Source of the DNA: Nocardia panacis
Lineage (GTDB): Bacteria > Actinomycetota > Actinomycetes > Mycobacteriales > Mycobacteriaceae
NCBI RefSeq assembly: GCF_003598715.1
Contig: NZ_QZFU01000029.1
Coordinates: 186,001 to 250,000 of the forward strand
DNA length: 64,000 bases
Reading direction: 5' to 3'
Of this stretch, positions 63,643 through 64,000 are shown piece after piece. Below the pieces are notes generated by a model. That model was not told where the DNA came from and did not search any database. It worked only from the letters and a program-made list of their open reading frames with translations. Positions within the stretch are counted from its first letter, which is position 1. Each line of letters begins with the position of its first letter. The position numbers and the translations under genes are program-made.

Positions 63643-64000
63643 TTGCCTTCAAAACCCACCACGCGCTGGCAGGTCAGCGGCTACCGCTTCCTGGTGCGTC
63701 GGATGGAGCACGCCCTGGTCCGCCGGGATGTGCGAATGCTGCACGATCCCATGCGCTCCCAGTCCCGCGCCTACGCGGCCGGACTCATCATGGCCTGCGT
63801 GGTCCTGGCCGGATGCGGTGTCCTCGCGCTGCTGCGCCCGCAGGACAAGATCGGCTCCAACAAGATTCTCATCGGCAAGGATTCGGGCGCGGTCTACGTG
63901 GTGCTCGACGATGCGGTGCATCCGGCGCTGAACCTGGCCTCGGCCCGACTCGCGGCCGGGGATTCGGCCAAGCCGGTCATCGTCAAGGAGTCCGAACTCG
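63643..64000 (+). CDS. eccB: Second EccB, 3' truncated by the window
   Basis: 119 codons visible. TTG 63643 follows GGGGAGG (63631-63637). MPSKPTTRWQVSGYRFLVRR, then EHALVRRDVRMLHDPMRSQ, is the canonical EccB N-terminus. One membrane helix at about residues 47-66 (GLIMACVVLAGCGVLALL), then the start of the periplasmic domain (IGSNKILIGKDSGAVYV). It matches the consensus mycobacterial EccB start even more closely than the first EccB does. Divergent from the second eccE. Confidence 0.93.
   Translation, partial: MPSKPTTRWQVSGYRFLVRRMEHALVRRDVRMLHDPMRSQSRAYAAGLIMACVVLAGCGVLALLRPQDKIGSNKILIGKDSGAVYVVLDDAVHPALNLASARLAAGDSAKPVIVKESEL

Noticed and set aside
61997..63931. 644-codon open frame on the plus strand opposite the second eccE
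   Set aside because: Antisense to a clear EccE; Arg/His-rich with no family features. The real plus-strand gene here starts at 63643 in another frame.

Overview
This window looks like chromosomal DNA of a high-GC mycolata actinobacterium, most likely Nocardia or a close relative. The evidence is very GC-rich coding DNA with frequent GTG/TTG starts, two type VII (ESX) secretion loci with PE/PPE/EspG genes, and the actinobacterial order infA-rpmJ-rpsM-rpsK-rpsD-rpoA-rplQ-truA. The genus call is inference from gene content.

Layout. (1) 1-16046: one enormous plus-strand gene, open at the left window edge (>5,340 codons visible). It has at least eight degenerate RsbW/GHKL-type ATPase-like modules, two HExxH zincin-type metallopeptidase modules and long disordered linkers. 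It resembles a polymorphic-toxin or secreted multidomain protein. (2) 16266-17045: a frameshifted espG relic. (3) 17194-25400: a plus-strand run of ESX substrates and chaperones (WXG/PPE-like protein, EspG, EspH-like, YbaB-like, EspC-like, Ala/Gly-rich Esp-like protein, PE, PPE, second EspG, then an EsxB/EsxA-type WXG100 pair) closed by a terminator. (4) 25475-38091: the ESX machine: eccB(-), eccE(+), eccA(-), eccD-mycP-eccC(+). (5) 38112-44702: GNAT/GntR pair, DUF4254 protein, a small secreted protein, and an EspI-like MinD-type ATPase with a huge Pro/Gln-rich extension. (6) 45079-50049: the translation/transcription core operon. (7) 50256-61851: metabolic and regulatory genes: MHS transporter, a response regulator-kinase-TAXI lipoprotein operon, MTA phosphorylase, CsoR-type metal sensor with its operator, NmrA/DUF1772 pair beside a LysR regulator, Rv3651-like protein, a 66-bp tandem repeat array, FMN reductase, and a divergent TetR/SDR pair. 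(8) 61880-64000: the edge of a second ESX locus, with eccE divergent from eccB; eccB runs off the window.

How it fits together. EspG chaperones pair with PE/PPE-type substrates, EccB/C/D/E build the inner-membrane channel, EccA and MycP process and recycle, and EspI is the accessory ATPase. The giant gene and the broken espG lie directly upstream of this substrate operon, so the giant protein is a candidate T7SS substrate. That link rests on position and architecture only. I recognised no tRNA, rRNA, CRISPR array or insertion sequence.
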